Of a stretch of DNA of 39,110 nt, positions 16,640 through 25,970 are shown in pieces. The stretch covers positions 1 to 39,110 of the forward strand of contig CAKZKR010000053.1 in the NCBI GenBank assembly GCA_937124615.1, in the 5' to 3' direction. The position numbers were made by a program, and so were the translations under genes. Within the stretch, counting starts at the first letter, position 1; the number at the start of each line of letters is the position of its first letter. Under the pieces are notes generated by a model. It was not told the origin of the DNA. It did no database searches and saw only the letters and a list, made by a program, of their open reading frames with translations. This DNA comes from an uncultured bacterium (lineage in GTDB: Bacteria > Hydrogenedentota > Hydrogenedentia > Hydrogenedentales > Hydrogenedentaceae).

Positions 16640-18373
16640 TCATAATCCTACCCCCTTCCATAAAACTTCTATCCACTTTCGAACCGAATTGATTAAATAC
16701 ACCTTATCCGCACCTTTCAATTCCTCCACCTTTATCTCCCGTTCTTCTATTTGATGGGTATCCAGTAAGTATTGACGAAAGGTACCGGGTAACAAACCAC
16801 AATGGATAGGTGGTGTAAACTTTCGTTCACCCAACTGAACCACAACATTAGCAAGGGTACTTTCCGTAATGCATCCCCTTTCATTCCATAACAAAACATC
16901 TTCACAATCTGTATGCCCCTGTCGTGCTTGTTCATACACCGCTCTATAACTCGTCTTATGATATAAAAACAAATCATGCGTATTAATAGGATCCTTCGCC
17001 AACACAACCCTTAGTTCTGTTGGACCAATAAAAGGACTATGTTCAATAACATATTTTCCATCCGGCATAACCGCTATTCTCAATCGATACAAAGCATCAG
17101 GTACTTTTTTCACATAATCCAACACGGATTTTCTCAATCGAGAAAGGGAAATAGGAAATAAAAAACGATTCGCACTCCTTTTAAGCCTCTGCAAATGATA
17201 ATCCAGCAAAAATATTTCCCCATTTTCAACACGCATCGTTTCAATCAGTTCAAAATAGGACGGAAACCTGTCCAATATGGCCCCTTTCGCAAGGCATTCT
17301 TCCCATTCCCGGTCCGGGTCAGAATCCCAAACGATACCACTTCCCACATAATATCGGGCCGTTTGAGTTTTTCGATGATACACCAGCGTCCGTATCGCAA
17401 CATTAAAAACAGCCTCATTTTGAGGAGTAATCCAACCTACAGTTCCACAGTATACTCCGCGGGGGAATCGTTCATACTTTTGGATAAGTTTCATCGCATA
17501 TATTTTAGGGGCCCCTGTAACAGAACCGGAAGGGAACAATGCCTTAATTACATCAACCCAGTTTTTATCCGTCTTGGCTCGTAGGGTCGAAGTCATTTGC
17601 CAGACAGTACGATACGGCTCACATGTAAATAGTGCTGGCACTTCCACACTCCCAAAAACCGCTATTCGACCTACATCATTCCTTAACAAATCCACAATCA
17701 TCAAATTTTCAGCCCGGTCCTTCGGGTCCTTTCTTAATTCTTTACGATTCCTTTCATCTTCTTCATACCATCTACCACGGGGACGCGTTCCTTTCATAGG
17801 CTTCAGCGTTACTTCACCACCATAATAATGAAAAAACAATTCGGGAGATATAGAAAGAACCGTATAATCATCTGTTTGGATATAAGCAAAATACCCATTC
17901 CCTTGCGCAAAACACAACCGATAAAAGAAAGAAACCAGGTCATCTTCCCAACCCCTCTGGAACGGAAAGGTATAATTTACCTGATACACATTACCGCACA
18001 CAATATTCTCACGAATATCCCGAACAACCTCTTTATATTCATCTTTAGATAACAGGACTTGCCATTCAACAGAATTATCAATCCCTGTTTTTTTGCGGGT
18101 GTATGATATATTCGGCACAGGACCATCAAAAATTCCAAAGCAAACGAGGGGTAGGTCCGGCAATCCTTTTTCTCGTACAGGAAAAGCGGTATCAAATGCA
18201 GGTCCCGCTTCATATGCAATCCAACCCACCGCATACTTACCGCGTTCAACCCATTTTTGCACTTTGTGTAAACACGGAACGACCTCCTCTATACAGGAAG
18301 CCACAATCGTTTCGACTGGCTTTTCAAAATGCCATTCCTTTTGCTGGTGGATGACTATGACCTGTGAAATCAT
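16640..18373 (-). CDS. pabBC: aminodeoxychorismate synthase component I / aminodeoxychorismate lyase fusion
   Basis: A 577-residue fusion for p-aminobenzoate synthesis, the first step of folate's pABA branch. Residues 1-370 are the chorismate-binding domain: the lysine of PMKGTRPRG (Lys194) is the PabB form of the site, where anthranilate synthase usually has Ala. DLLRNDVGRI (228-237) and SGSVTGAPK (282-290) follow. Residues about 373-577 form an aminotransferase class IV domain, with the probable PLP lysine Lys473 in HKTSYR and the NERGCITESTLANV segment at 497-510. The PabA glutamine amidotransferase subunit is not in the window. No clear ribosome site is seen. Together with metF it hints at strong folate use. 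Confidence 0.93.
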   Translation of the reverse strand: MISQVIVIHQQKEWHFEKPVETIVASCIEEVVPCLHKVQKWVERGKYAVGWIAYEAGPAFDTAFPVREKGLPDLPLVCFGIFDGPVPNISYTRKKTGIDNSVEWQVLLSKDEYKEVVRDIRENIVCGNVYQVNYTFPFQRGWEDDLVSFFYRLCFAQGNGYFAYIQTDDYTVLSISPELFFHYYGGEVTLKPMKGTRPRGRWYEEDERNRKELRKDPKDRAENLMIVDLLRNDVGRIAVFGSVEVPALFTCEPYRTVWQMTSTLRAKTDKNWVDVIKALFPSGSVTGAPKIYAMKLIQKYERFPRGVYCGTVGWITPQNEAVFNVAIRTLVYHRKTQTARYYVGSGIVWDSDPDREWEECLAKGAILDRFPSYFELIETMRVENGEIFLLDYHLQRLKRSANRFLFPISLSRLRKSVLDYVKKVPDALYRLRIAVMPDGKYVIEHSPFIGPTELRVVLAKDPINTHDLFLYHKTSYRAVYEQARQGHTDCEDVLLWNERGCITESTLANVVVQLGERKFTPPIHCGLLPGTFRQYLLDTHQIEEREIKVEELKGADKVYLINSVRKWIEVLWKGVGL

Positions 18374-18450
18374 GCTATAGGAACTATCATTTGTTATTTA
18401 AGAATTTGTTCGCAGAAACAAAATAAAGAACCATTACCTTGAAATAGACT

Positions 18451-18930
18451 TCATGGGTTATCAGAACGCTTTTTTAATTGTCGTACCTGTTCATGCAGGT
18501 CCTGTAAGTATTGGTGTAAATCCTGAATTCTCTGTATAGGTTTTTTGTCCTCTACCACAACCTCCGTTTCAATATCTACATCGGACGAAGATATTTCTTT
18601 AACATAGGGGGTATCCTCTACCTGTAATAGTTTTTCCTTTAATTTTTTTATCTTTTGTTCCAACACATTAATATATGCATTCTTTATACGTATAATCTGA
18701 TTTTGTTCCTTGATGATTTCCTCCAGTTTCTTTATCTTATTAATAAGGTCTACTATAGAGCCAAGATTCTCCTCCCCTATTTTATTGTCTGTTAAAGAAA
18801 CTATCCTTTCCAATGAAATCGATTGCTCTTCATTGGACGACTCCGATGTTGAACAGGTATCCGGTGATGAACATTCTTTCAATAATTCCTTCAATTGTTG
18901 CCAGTTCGGATATATAGGTGTACTTCCCAT
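18451..18930 (-). CDS. unknown coiled-coil protein
   Basis: An unrecognised 159-residue protein with no membrane segment or signal peptide. Residues about 55-105 form a coiled coil with leucine/isoleucine heptads (LINKIKKLEEII through KIKKLKEKLL), and a second helical stretch lies near 130-153 (LHQYLQDLHEQVRQL). The first 50 residues are Ser/Glu-rich. It is divergent from the large secreted-protein gene, 62 AT-rich bases away, and follows in the same direction before pabBC. No ribosome site is obvious. Length and low complexity make the call moderate. Confidence 0.65.
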   Translation of the reverse strand: MGSTPIYPNWQQLKELLKECSSPDTCSTSESSNEEQSISLERIVSLTDNKIGEENLGSIVDLINKIKKLEEIIKEQNQIIRIKNAYINVLEQKIKKLKEKLLQVEDTPYVKEISSSDVDIETEVVVEDKKPIQRIQDLHQYLQDLHEQVRQLKKRSDNP

Positions 18931-18992
18931 AAAATTAGTTTTATTCTACATATATAAAGTGTTTATATTTATTAAAACAAACCAACTATGAT

Positions 18993-21900
18993 ATGAACAT
19001 GTATATGAAAAATATACACAAATTTATTCTAATAAATATTATCCTGCTTTTACCAATAACATCATACGCAGAGAATATTTTTTTACTAACCACAACTATC
19101 GCAAATAATAAAAAAACCGTGCGTATAGGTGGGGAAACTTTTTACTTCAATGGAACAGAAATTACACATAATTCTTCCTTTCAAGTCATTCCCGGCAAGA
19201 AAATTATTGATTTATTGACTTTAAATAATAATGATAATACCCTTGCTGAAATATTCACCTCTTCATTTTCAGAGACAAACATTTCGTCGCAGGATGACGG
19301 TATTTACTACACTCTCATTGATACATCCGGTAGGATAAAAGATATTCGATTTTTCATGTTAGAGCCCGGTTGGGAAATAATAAAAATATCTCCATACATT
19401 GAACCCACAATCAACTTACGACAATTTGCAATATTTCAAAAAAAAGAGGAAGAAAACCTTTCATTAGGGAGGGTATCCCTCTTTGCCCTGGAAGATAATA
19501 ACTTCCTGCAAAAACCGAATACCGAAATTCCAATACCTTTCGCACCAGACATGATATACCCGTTTGGCGAAAAGGGTATGTGGGTAGCCGTAAAATCAGA
19601 CCTATTTGCCCCGCCTCAGTTGTGTATTGTAGATGTATACCTAAAAATAAGCCGTCCTTTTTTTTCCGACCTTTTACAGAAAGAATGTTCCGTTCAAGAG
19701 ATAGGTCCTGTTCAGGATTCTTTTCTCCTGGTAATGGCCAACTGCTGGAAAGAAAATGCTTCACAAGGGAGTGCAACTGAAATATTCGTAGTTGATACAA
19801 AAAATGGAACAACAGTCACAGACCCAATGCCATTATTTGGAGAAGGAAATTCCAAGGAAAAAGATATATACCCTTCTGGCGATGGCTTCTGGATTAAAAC
19901 GACATCCATTTCAGAAGGGTTTGGTTATTTAACCTTTGCAACATGGGAACCCTCAGGAGGCTGGGAAAAAAAATGGGAATATTCCTTCAGCAGTATTGAA
20001 AAACCCTGGACAATAACAGTCCATCCTTCACAAACAATTGTCGCAGTGGCCTACAATAACCGTCTGGAAATTGTTGGCGAACCTTTCAAAACATCCTGGA
20101 TAAAAAAGTTTGATGAGCCCATTACTTATATGGACTGGTATTCCGATTCGCTACTTATTGTAGGTATAGGAGGCAGATTAGTACAGGTAAACATTAAAAA
20201 TAGAGAGATCAAAGAATGGTTCCACACAAATACCGGATTTGTTTCAAACCTTTTTCATAAACCCCAAAATAATTCTTCTTATCCCTCCGTAGAATTTCCA
20301 AATACAATGACTGTTGACGAACTACAATTCCAAAGCAACCGGGCAGGAAAAGAGGTTCAGGGACTATGGTTAGGGAAACAATACCCCGCAATTATCCATT
20401 GGGATATATCATATATAAATAATCCTGTTGAATGGTTATTATGGTACCAAAACACCCATTTTGAAAATACTTATCTTTACCTCGGACTCATACCATATCC
20501 CTGGGGGAAATATATTCCTTCCGTATGGCTCCATGTAAATCCAATTATAAATCAGGAATTAACAGATAACGATTCTCCTCTCCCAACCTCCCGATATGTA
20601 CGCGTCCACATTACTAAAAATAGAACCGACCCACGAAGAATCCTGTTTATATGGGCTCAACCAACGCCAACTTCTTTCCGAAGCGAAAACGACCCTCGAG
20701 AGATAAAACTTCTGGTGGACATCCTATCCGGTGCCCCTCTATATTTTTCATGCGAGGAAATATCAGAACCCATAGGAGACACTACACTCCCTGATTATGG
20801 AATAGTAGTTGTTGAAGCAAAAGCCATCGTAAACGGAACCATCAGCATTAAAGCTATGCTTGATTATGTCCTTAACGGGGGGAAACTTATCCTTCTGGGA
20901 GACTATTGGCCAGAAGGAGACCCGGAGCTATTCAACTATTGGCTTACACCTTTAGGCGTTTTCTATAACCCAAAACAGAGATTTGATGGCAACCTCCCTA
21001 TTGAGATAAATAACATTGCAGACGGGAACAATAAAAATATTTCTATTATTGGAGGAGGAACATTAAAGTTAATATCAGAAACCAATACTATGAACACTTT
21101 GACAAAGGACACTCCCCCATTAACTACAAAACAGCTTGCCTGCCTTTCGAGAAACTACGGTTATGGAAAAATAGTAATCCTATCGGCACGGACACCCCTG
21201 ACTTCCAAAAAATTACTCGAAAATGAGAATAAAAACTTTGCCATGAAACTCTTTCAAGGATTAACTCTCTCGGAATCCATACTTCCCGATACAGATGGAG
21301 ATGGACTCTTCGATACTTTAGAAGACCGAAATAATAACGGTATTATTGACGAAGGGGAAACAAATCCTTTTATGAAAGACAGCGATGGAGATGGTATCCC
21401 TGATGGTGATGAAGACCAAAACAGAAATGGCCTGTGGGACGAGAATGAAACAGACCCTACATGTACAGACAGTGATGGAGATGGTATTTGGGATGGGGCT
21501 GATATTTCTCCCATTCCGGCCCATGGAAAACAGATAATTACACAAATGGACCCTGCAGAAGATTATGCAGAAGGAGGCTCCGTTGTAATTGTTCAGGGGA
21601 GAAATTTTACAAACGAGACTCAGTTTATCTTCGGAATGCATTTTTCTCCCTTTGTTCGAATATTATCCCCCAATATTGCACTCGTCGTTGTTCCTGAGTA
21701 TCACCAGGATAAAGGGGGAAAAGTTTCCGTATATCCTATAGAAGGAAAAAACAAAATAAAAACAGAACCCGGAAAACCTTTCCTCTATAAACCAAGAAAT
21801 AAAGTTATAATAAGCATCACGGATCTTGTTCAAACAGAAGCGGAAGTCATAACCAACAAGTCCACAAAAAAGATCCAGATTATACCCTCAGAAAAAGCAA

Positions 21901-22160
21901 GCCGTTTGAAAAGGGTAAACTTTCTACTTCAAATAAAAGGGGGTGATTTCCCCGAAATTAAGATGAATGATGATAAATGGAATGTAAAAATAACACATAT
22001 TAAAGATAATTGGTATTTAACAGTAGCAGAATGGAAAAAATCCGGTTTTGCTTATGCTCCATTTACATTTGAGATAACCTCATCTCCCGAAATCGCCAAG
22101 ATATGGGCAGAGACAATCTACTACGGCCGACTCACCGTCGAGACAAAATACAACCCTTAA
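18993..22160 (+). CDS. large secreted protein with amidotransferase-like and TSP3-type repeat regions
   Basis: A 1055-residue exported protein. Residues 1-27 form a signal peptide ending TSYAEN. The next ~520 residues are beta-rich and may be a propeller-like domain (my inference from repeated strand/turn patterns such as WVAV, VAVAYNNRLEIVG). Residues about 570-750 resemble class I glutamine-amidotransferase-like folds of the kind seen in DUF4350/ThuA proteins (YGIVVVEAKAI, LNGGKLILLGDYW). Residues about 766-840 contain three calcium-binding thrombospondin type 3-like repeats (DTDGDGLFDTLED, DSDGDGIPDGDED, DSDGDGIWDGADI). An IPT/TIG-like strand pattern follows. It is probably an envelope or surface protein; exact function unknown. 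Three nearby ATGs (codons 1, 3 and 5) make the start uncertain by a few residues. Confidence 0.8.
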   Translation: MNMYMKNIHKFILINIILLLPITSYAENIFLLTTTIANNKKTVRIGGETFYFNGTEITHNSSFQVIPGKKIIDLLTLNNNDNTLAEIFTSSFSETNISSQDDGIYYTLIDTSGRIKDIRFFMLEPGWEIIKISPYIEPTINLRQFAIFQKKEEENLSLGRVSLFALEDNNFLQKPNTEIPIPFAPDMIYPFGEKGMWVAVKSDLFAPPQLCIVDVYLKISRPFFSDLLQKECSVQEIGPVQDSFLLVMANCWKENASQGSATEIFVVDTKNGTTVTDPMPLFGEGNSKEKDIYPSGDGFWIKTTSISEGFGYLTFATWEPSGGWEKKWEYSFSSIEKPWTITVHPSQTIVAVAYNNRLEIVGEPFKTSWIKKFDEPITYMDWYSDSLLIVGIGGRLVQVNIKNREIKEWFHTNTGFVSNLFHKPQNNSSYPSVEFPNTMTVDELQFQSNRAGKEVQGLWLGKQYPAIIHWDISYINNPVEWLLWYQNTHFENTYLYLGLIPYPWGKYIPSVWLHVNPIINQELTDNDSPLPTSRYVRVHITKNRTDPRRILFIWAQPTPTSFRSENDPREIKLLVDILSGAPLYFSCEEISEPIGDTTLPDYGIVVVEAKAIVNGTISIKAMLDYVLNGGKLILLGDYWPEGDPELFNYWLTPLGVFYNPKQRFDGNLPIEINNIADGNNKNISIIGGGTLKLISETNTMNTLTKDTPPLTTKQLACLSRNYGYGKIVILSARTPLTSKKLLENENKNFAMKLFQGLTLSESILPDTDGDGLFDTLEDRNNNGIIDEGETNPFMKDSDGDGIPDGDEDQNRNGLWDENETDPTCTDSDGDGIWDGADISPIPAHGKQIITQMDPAEDYAEGGSVVIVQGRNFTNETQFIFGMHFSPFVRILSPNIALVVVPEYHQDKGGKVSVYPIEGKNKIKTEPGKPFLYKPRNKVIISITDLVQTEAEVITNKSTKKIQIIPSEKASRLKRVNFLLQIKGGDFPEIKMNDDKWNVKITHIKDNWYLTVAEWKKSGFAYAPFTFEITSSPEIAKIWAETIYYGRLTVETKYNP

Positions 22161-22163
22161 CCT

Positions 22164-22181
22164 GTCAGACTCGTCGGACCC
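22164..22181 (+). repeat. two tandem 9-bp units, GTCYGACTC family
   Basis: GTCAGACTC followed by GTCGGACCC begins 3 bases after the stop of the 1055-residue secreted-protein gene, ahead of recG. Confidence 0.7.
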
Positions 22182-22234
22182 TATGAAAATGATATGATAT
22201 TCCAGGACACCCCTTCACAAAAAGGACAACCTCC

Positions 22235-24247
22235 ATGACTACAAGAAAAAAACGGGATACCCCTTACCCAAATCTTTGGGATGTCCCCGTGTCATCCTTG
22301 CCAGAAGTGGGTCCCGGTCGTGAAAAAAAACTGAACGAAATGGGAATAAAAACGGTTAAAGACCTGCTCCTTTACCCTCCTCGCCGTTATGAAAACCGTA
22401 AATGCACAGCTTTCATCCAATCCATAGAAGAAGGTAATAAATATACACTGTCTGTTATAGTAGAACATGCACGGCCGGTATATTTACGGCCGGGCTTATC
22501 ACAAGCACGAGTAATATTCAAAGATAGCACGGGAATCATAGAAGGCATCTTCTGGGGAAGACCCTATCTTACCCGACATATATTTCAGCCCGGCAAAAAA
22601 TTTTTCCTTTATGGCATGGCCGAAAAAACAAACTCACGGCTTATAATAAATAATCCCGAATATGAAGAAAATATAGATGAAGAAACAACCATTCATACCG
22701 GGCGTATTGTTCCGATCTATACTGTTCCTGAAGGTATTGCTCTCCGCTCATTTCGTCGCTGGATATATGAAACCTTATTAAGTATCCGTATACAGGACCA
22801 TTTGCCACAGGAATTTCTAAACACGCGTGGGTTAATAACACTACCCGAGGCGGTAAAGAAATTACATTTTCCCGAAACAATGGATGATATAGAACAAGTT
22901 CGTATACGACTCGCCTATGATGAAGTATTACGAATACAAAAAGAATGGTGGATATGGAAAAAGGAAAATGTCAAAGATAAACCCGTTTGTTGCCATAAAA
23001 TAGATGGAAACCTTCTCACAACTTTTCGCAACCAATTGCCTTTCACTTTAACCTCTGCCCAAAAACATGTAGTCGATGAAATCCTTTCTGACTTATCCAC
23101 GCCCAGACAAATGCTACGATTGGTCCAAGGCGATGTCGGTTGCGGAAAAACATTGGTCGCCCTGCATGCCATTTGGGCCTGTGCAGATAGTGGTTACCAG
23201 TCTGCGCTTATGGCTCCTACCGAGATATTAGCAGAACAACATTACTTAAACCTTAAAAAACTTTTGTCACCCCTTCCTATCCATATTGAACTCCTAACCC
23301 GCTCTGTTAGAAATGCCAAAGAAATCCGTAAACAGATTGCCCGGGGAGAAGTACATATCATTGTTGGCACACATACATTAATCCAGGAATCAACCCTTTT
23401 CCATAATCTGGGACTTATCATCATCGACGAACAACATCGTTTCGGAGTTATACAGAGAAGAAAACTACGAATGAAAGGACCCGCCCCGGATGTCCTTTAT
23501 CTTACAGCCACACCGATACCGCGTTCCCTCGCAATGACCATCTATGGCGGAATGGACATTAGCATTATCAACGAAATGCCACCGGGACGCTGTCCCATTA
23601 AAACCCATATTATCCCGGAGGAAAAACGAGAAGGTTTGATACAATTCATCATCCAACAGGCAAAAGAAGGGTTCGCCACTTACTGGGTTTGTCCAAGCAT
23701 TGAAGAATCCACCCACAGAGAAAATTTAAAACCGCTACTGGCTGTCTATGAAACACTTCGTTCGGGTCCATTCTCCTCCCTCCGGACAGACCTGATGCAC
23801 GGTCGCCTCTCATTTAACGAAAAAGCAGAGATTATGAATCGTTTGGCTCAGGGAGAAATCGATGTATTGTTCGCTACCACCGTTATTGAAGTAGGCATAG
23901 ATGTCCCACGAGCAACAACCCTTGTAGTCGAAAATGCGGAATGCTTCGGACTGGCTCAATTACATCAATTGAGAGGAAGAGTAGGCCGTGGTCCATACCC
24001 TTCTTACTGTTTCCTCTTACCAGCCTCAAAAAACGACACCAGCCTGGAACGACTAAAAATCCTCTGTAGCACAAACGACGGTTTTGAAATCGCTGAAAAA
24101 GACTTGCTCCTGCGTGGGCCTGGTGAAATCAGTGGACTTCGTCAATCCGGCGAAACCGACCTAAAATTTGTCAACTTTACACAAGACCTACAACTTATTC
24201 AACAAGCCCGAAAAGATGCTGAAATACTCTTTGGGGAGAAAGAATAA
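22235..24247 (+). CDS. recG: ATP-dependent DNA helicase RecG
   Basis: A 670-residue superfamily 2 helicase that regresses stalled replication forks and branch-migrates junctions. The N-terminal wedge/OB region (about 60-160) contains KDSTGIIEGIFW. The motor shows Walker A GDVGCGKT (299-306), DEQH (398-401) followed by RFGV, TATPIPRS and the LRGRVGRG motif VI, and the C-terminal LLLRGPGEISGLRQSG typical of RecG. Length matches the family. The ATG is preceded by AAAAGGACAACCTCC. It follows the secreted-protein gene by 74 bases, including two repeat units. Confidence 0.96.
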   Translation: MTTRKKRDTPYPNLWDVPVSSLPEVGPGREKKLNEMGIKTVKDLLLYPPRRYENRKCTAFIQSIEEGNKYTLSVIVEHARPVYLRPGLSQARVIFKDSTGIIEGIFWGRPYLTRHIFQPGKKFFLYGMAEKTNSRLIINNPEYEENIDEETTIHTGRIVPIYTVPEGIALRSFRRWIYETLLSIRIQDHLPQEFLNTRGLITLPEAVKKLHFPETMDDIEQVRIRLAYDEVLRIQKEWWIWKKENVKDKPVCCHKIDGNLLTTFRNQLPFTLTSAQKHVVDEILSDLSTPRQMLRLVQGDVGCGKTLVALHAIWACADSGYQSALMAPTEILAEQHYLNLKKLLSPLPIHIELLTRSVRNAKEIRKQIARGEVHIIVGTHTLIQESTLFHNLGLIIIDEQHRFGVIQRRKLRMKGPAPDVLYLTATPIPRSLAMTIYGGMDISIINEMPPGRCPIKTHIIPEEKREGLIQFIIQQAKEGFATYWVCPSIEESTHRENLKPLLAVYETLRSGPFSSLRTDLMHGRLSFNEKAEIMNRLAQGEIDVLFATTVIEVGIDVPRATTLVVENAECFGLAQLHQLRGRVGRGPYPSYCFLLPASKNDTSLERLKILCSTNDGFEIAEKDLLLRGPGEISGLRQSGETDLKFVNFTQDLQLIQQARKDAEILFGEKE

Positions 24248-24464
24248 ACATTCTTTTCTATACCTTTCAAAAAAAACATACACAAAAGAGTGTAAAACCA
24301 AACAAATCCGTTTCAACCTGTTTGCCTTTAAGTAATTCTACAAAATAATAACCCAAGAAACGAATAAATTCTCAAAACTCCTTCGTATTAATATAGGTAA
24401 ATTTAAAAATGTGAATGATAAGCAAAATTTTGTATATTAATACTAATTGTTCAAAAAGGGAAAA

Positions 24465-24806
24465 ATGAAAAAACAAGATATAAATAACATTCATAACCTA
24501 AACTACCCGGATGTGAAACCTTTGGTGGACACAAAAAAACAGGTTATCGTCCACTTAGAACCGAACCGGGTCGCAACAATAGTGGCCTTATTCTTCACCC
24601 TGATTGTCTTATTTATATTTCTGATTATTCAATTGAGCGGATATTCCATTGCAATAGGTTCTATGTTTATTTTATGTGCCTTAACCTTCGTCCTCACTTA
24701 TGGTATTGCCGGCATTCTAACCTATTATGGTTTATGGATTATAAAATCAACATCAGATTCCGAAATCACAGGCAATGAAAAAACAACAGAGAACAAAAAA
24801 GAGTGA
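24465..24806 (+). CDS. small two-helix membrane protein
   Basis: About 113 residues starting at the ATG at 24465, preceded by AAAAAGGG; an upstream TTG at 24447 would add six residues. The N-terminal 40 residues are soluble (HLEPNRVAT), followed by two hydrophobic segments near 43-65 and 70-95 and a charged C-terminal tail rich in Glu and Lys. I do not recognise the family. It is 33 bases before the PpiC gene. The 217-base gap before it (24248-24464) is AT-rich and holds no supported gene. Confidence 0.7.
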   Translation: MKKQDINNIHNLNYPDVKPLVDTKKQVIVHLEPNRVATIVALFFTLIVLFIFLIIQLSGYSIAIGSMFILCALTFVLTYGIAGILTYYGLWIIKSTSDSEITGNEKTTENKKE

Positions 24807-24839
24807 GATATAACTTTAACCAACAAGGATAATCGTCGT

Positions 24840-25964
24840 ATGTTCCGCAAATTACTTCTCCTGATTTCCTCACTGCTCATAGTAATACCTATATATGCTC
24901 AGGCTCCCGACCTGTCAAAAATGGATATCGTAGAAAAATCGGTGCCAGACGGTCCTGTAGCCATTGTCCTTGGTACGCCCATCTCTCGTGAAGAGTTCCT
25001 TATGAGATACCGCTTGGAGTTGTTAGAATACATAGCAGGGACAGGACAAAAAGACATTAAAGATGAAGAACGTGTGCGTATGGCTATTCGTTGTGTTACC
25101 AACTTAGCACAAAGAGAAATCTTATATCAGGAGGCCCTGAAACGGAAAATTACCACCACAGCAGACGAGGTACAGAAAGCCATTGACGAACAAATAAAAG
25201 AAATACAGGACGAATCCCGTAACGCAGGCAAAACTCCCCCCACATTAGAAGAAATTCTTAAAGCAAAAGGGGAAACAATGGAAACTTTCCGAGAAAGGAA
25301 CCGCAAAAATTTAATATTAAAAAAAATGAAACAAGCCCTTGCCAATGAATATAAAATTACTGTAACAGATAGCGAAGCAAAAAAGTTCTATGATGATAAC
25401 ACGGACTTATTCATGAAACCTTCTCGCATTCATTTACAACAAATATTCCGACAACCCAAACCCAATGCAAAATCCGCAGACGAATCCGCTTGGCAGGAAG
25501 CCCAAAAAGAAGTAGAAAAAGCCTTAGCACGAATAAAAGCAGGGGAAAATTTTGAAGCGGTTGCCCGTTCCGTTTCCGAAGCCCCCGACCGTCAAAAAGG
25601 AGGGGATATGGGATGGGTCCCCACAGAAGCCTTACCATCGTTTCTAAAACAGGTCCTTCCCTCTATGAAACCTGGCGACCTCAGTCCTGTATTAAAAAGC
25701 CCTTTAGGCTGGCATCTATTTAAATTATTAGAAAGTGAAGCAGAAGAAAAAATAACATATGAACAGGTCAAAGAAAAAATAAAAAGCATCCTTACAGAAC
25801 AGAAAATCGACGAAAAAATATTCGAATTTTGCAGACCCTATTTGAATAACGCAGAAAAGGTAAAAATATTTCTCGCATTTGACCCTATCCTGGAAAAATT
25901 ATCCCGTGAAGACAAAACTCCTTCACAACCTCCAAAAAAAACAACAGCACCAAAGAAAAAATAA
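24840..25964 (+). CDS. periplasmic PpiC/SurA-like peptidyl-prolyl isomerase
   Basis: A 374-residue exported foldase. Residues 1-21 form a signal peptide with a leucine/isoleucine core ending IYAQ. A SurA_N-like chaperone helical region follows (about 45-175), then a parvulin rotamase domain at about 190-300, marked by RIHLQQIF, GENFEAVARSVSE, GGDMGWV and the LKSPLGWHLFKL end. The last ~20 residues are Lys/Pro/Thr-rich. It probably assists folding of outer-membrane or secreted proteins; SurA itself usually carries two parvulin domains, only one is seen here. AAGGAT precedes the start. The M23 peptidase gene begins 6 bases after its stop, so the two should be co-transcribed. Confidence 0.9.
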   Translation: MFRKLLLLISSLLIVIPIYAQAPDLSKMDIVEKSVPDGPVAIVLGTPISREEFLMRYRLELLEYIAGTGQKDIKDEERVRMAIRCVTNLAQREILYQEALKRKITTTADEVQKAIDEQIKEIQDESRNAGKTPPTLEEILKAKGETMETFRERNRKNLILKKMKQALANEYKITVTDSEAKKFYDDNTDLFMKPSRIHLQQIFRQPKPNAKSADESAWQEAQKEVEKALARIKAGENFEAVARSVSEAPDRQKGGDMGWVPTEALPSFLKQVLPSMKPGDLSPVLKSPLGWHLFKLLESEAEEKITYEQVKEKIKSILTEQKIDEKIFEFCRPYLNNAEKVKIFLAFDPILEKLSREDKTPSQPPKKTTAPKKK

Positions 25965-25970
25965 GAAGTA

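Noticed and set aside
17195-17584. Long antisense open frames inside pabBC, recD2, recG and the M23 gene
   Set aside because: They lie wholly within well-supported genes on the other strand, have no family resemblance and no start signals, so they are shadows of the real frames.
16640-18373. Anthranilate synthase TrpE
   Set aside because: The PMKGT lysine is the PabB signature, and the C-terminal class IV aminotransferase domain fits a PabB-PabC fusion.
21290-21520. Near-repeated GATGGAGATGG-like DNA as a tandem DNA repeat
   Set aside because: The repetition is explained by the protein-level TSP3-type calcium repeats (DSDGDG) in the coding frame.
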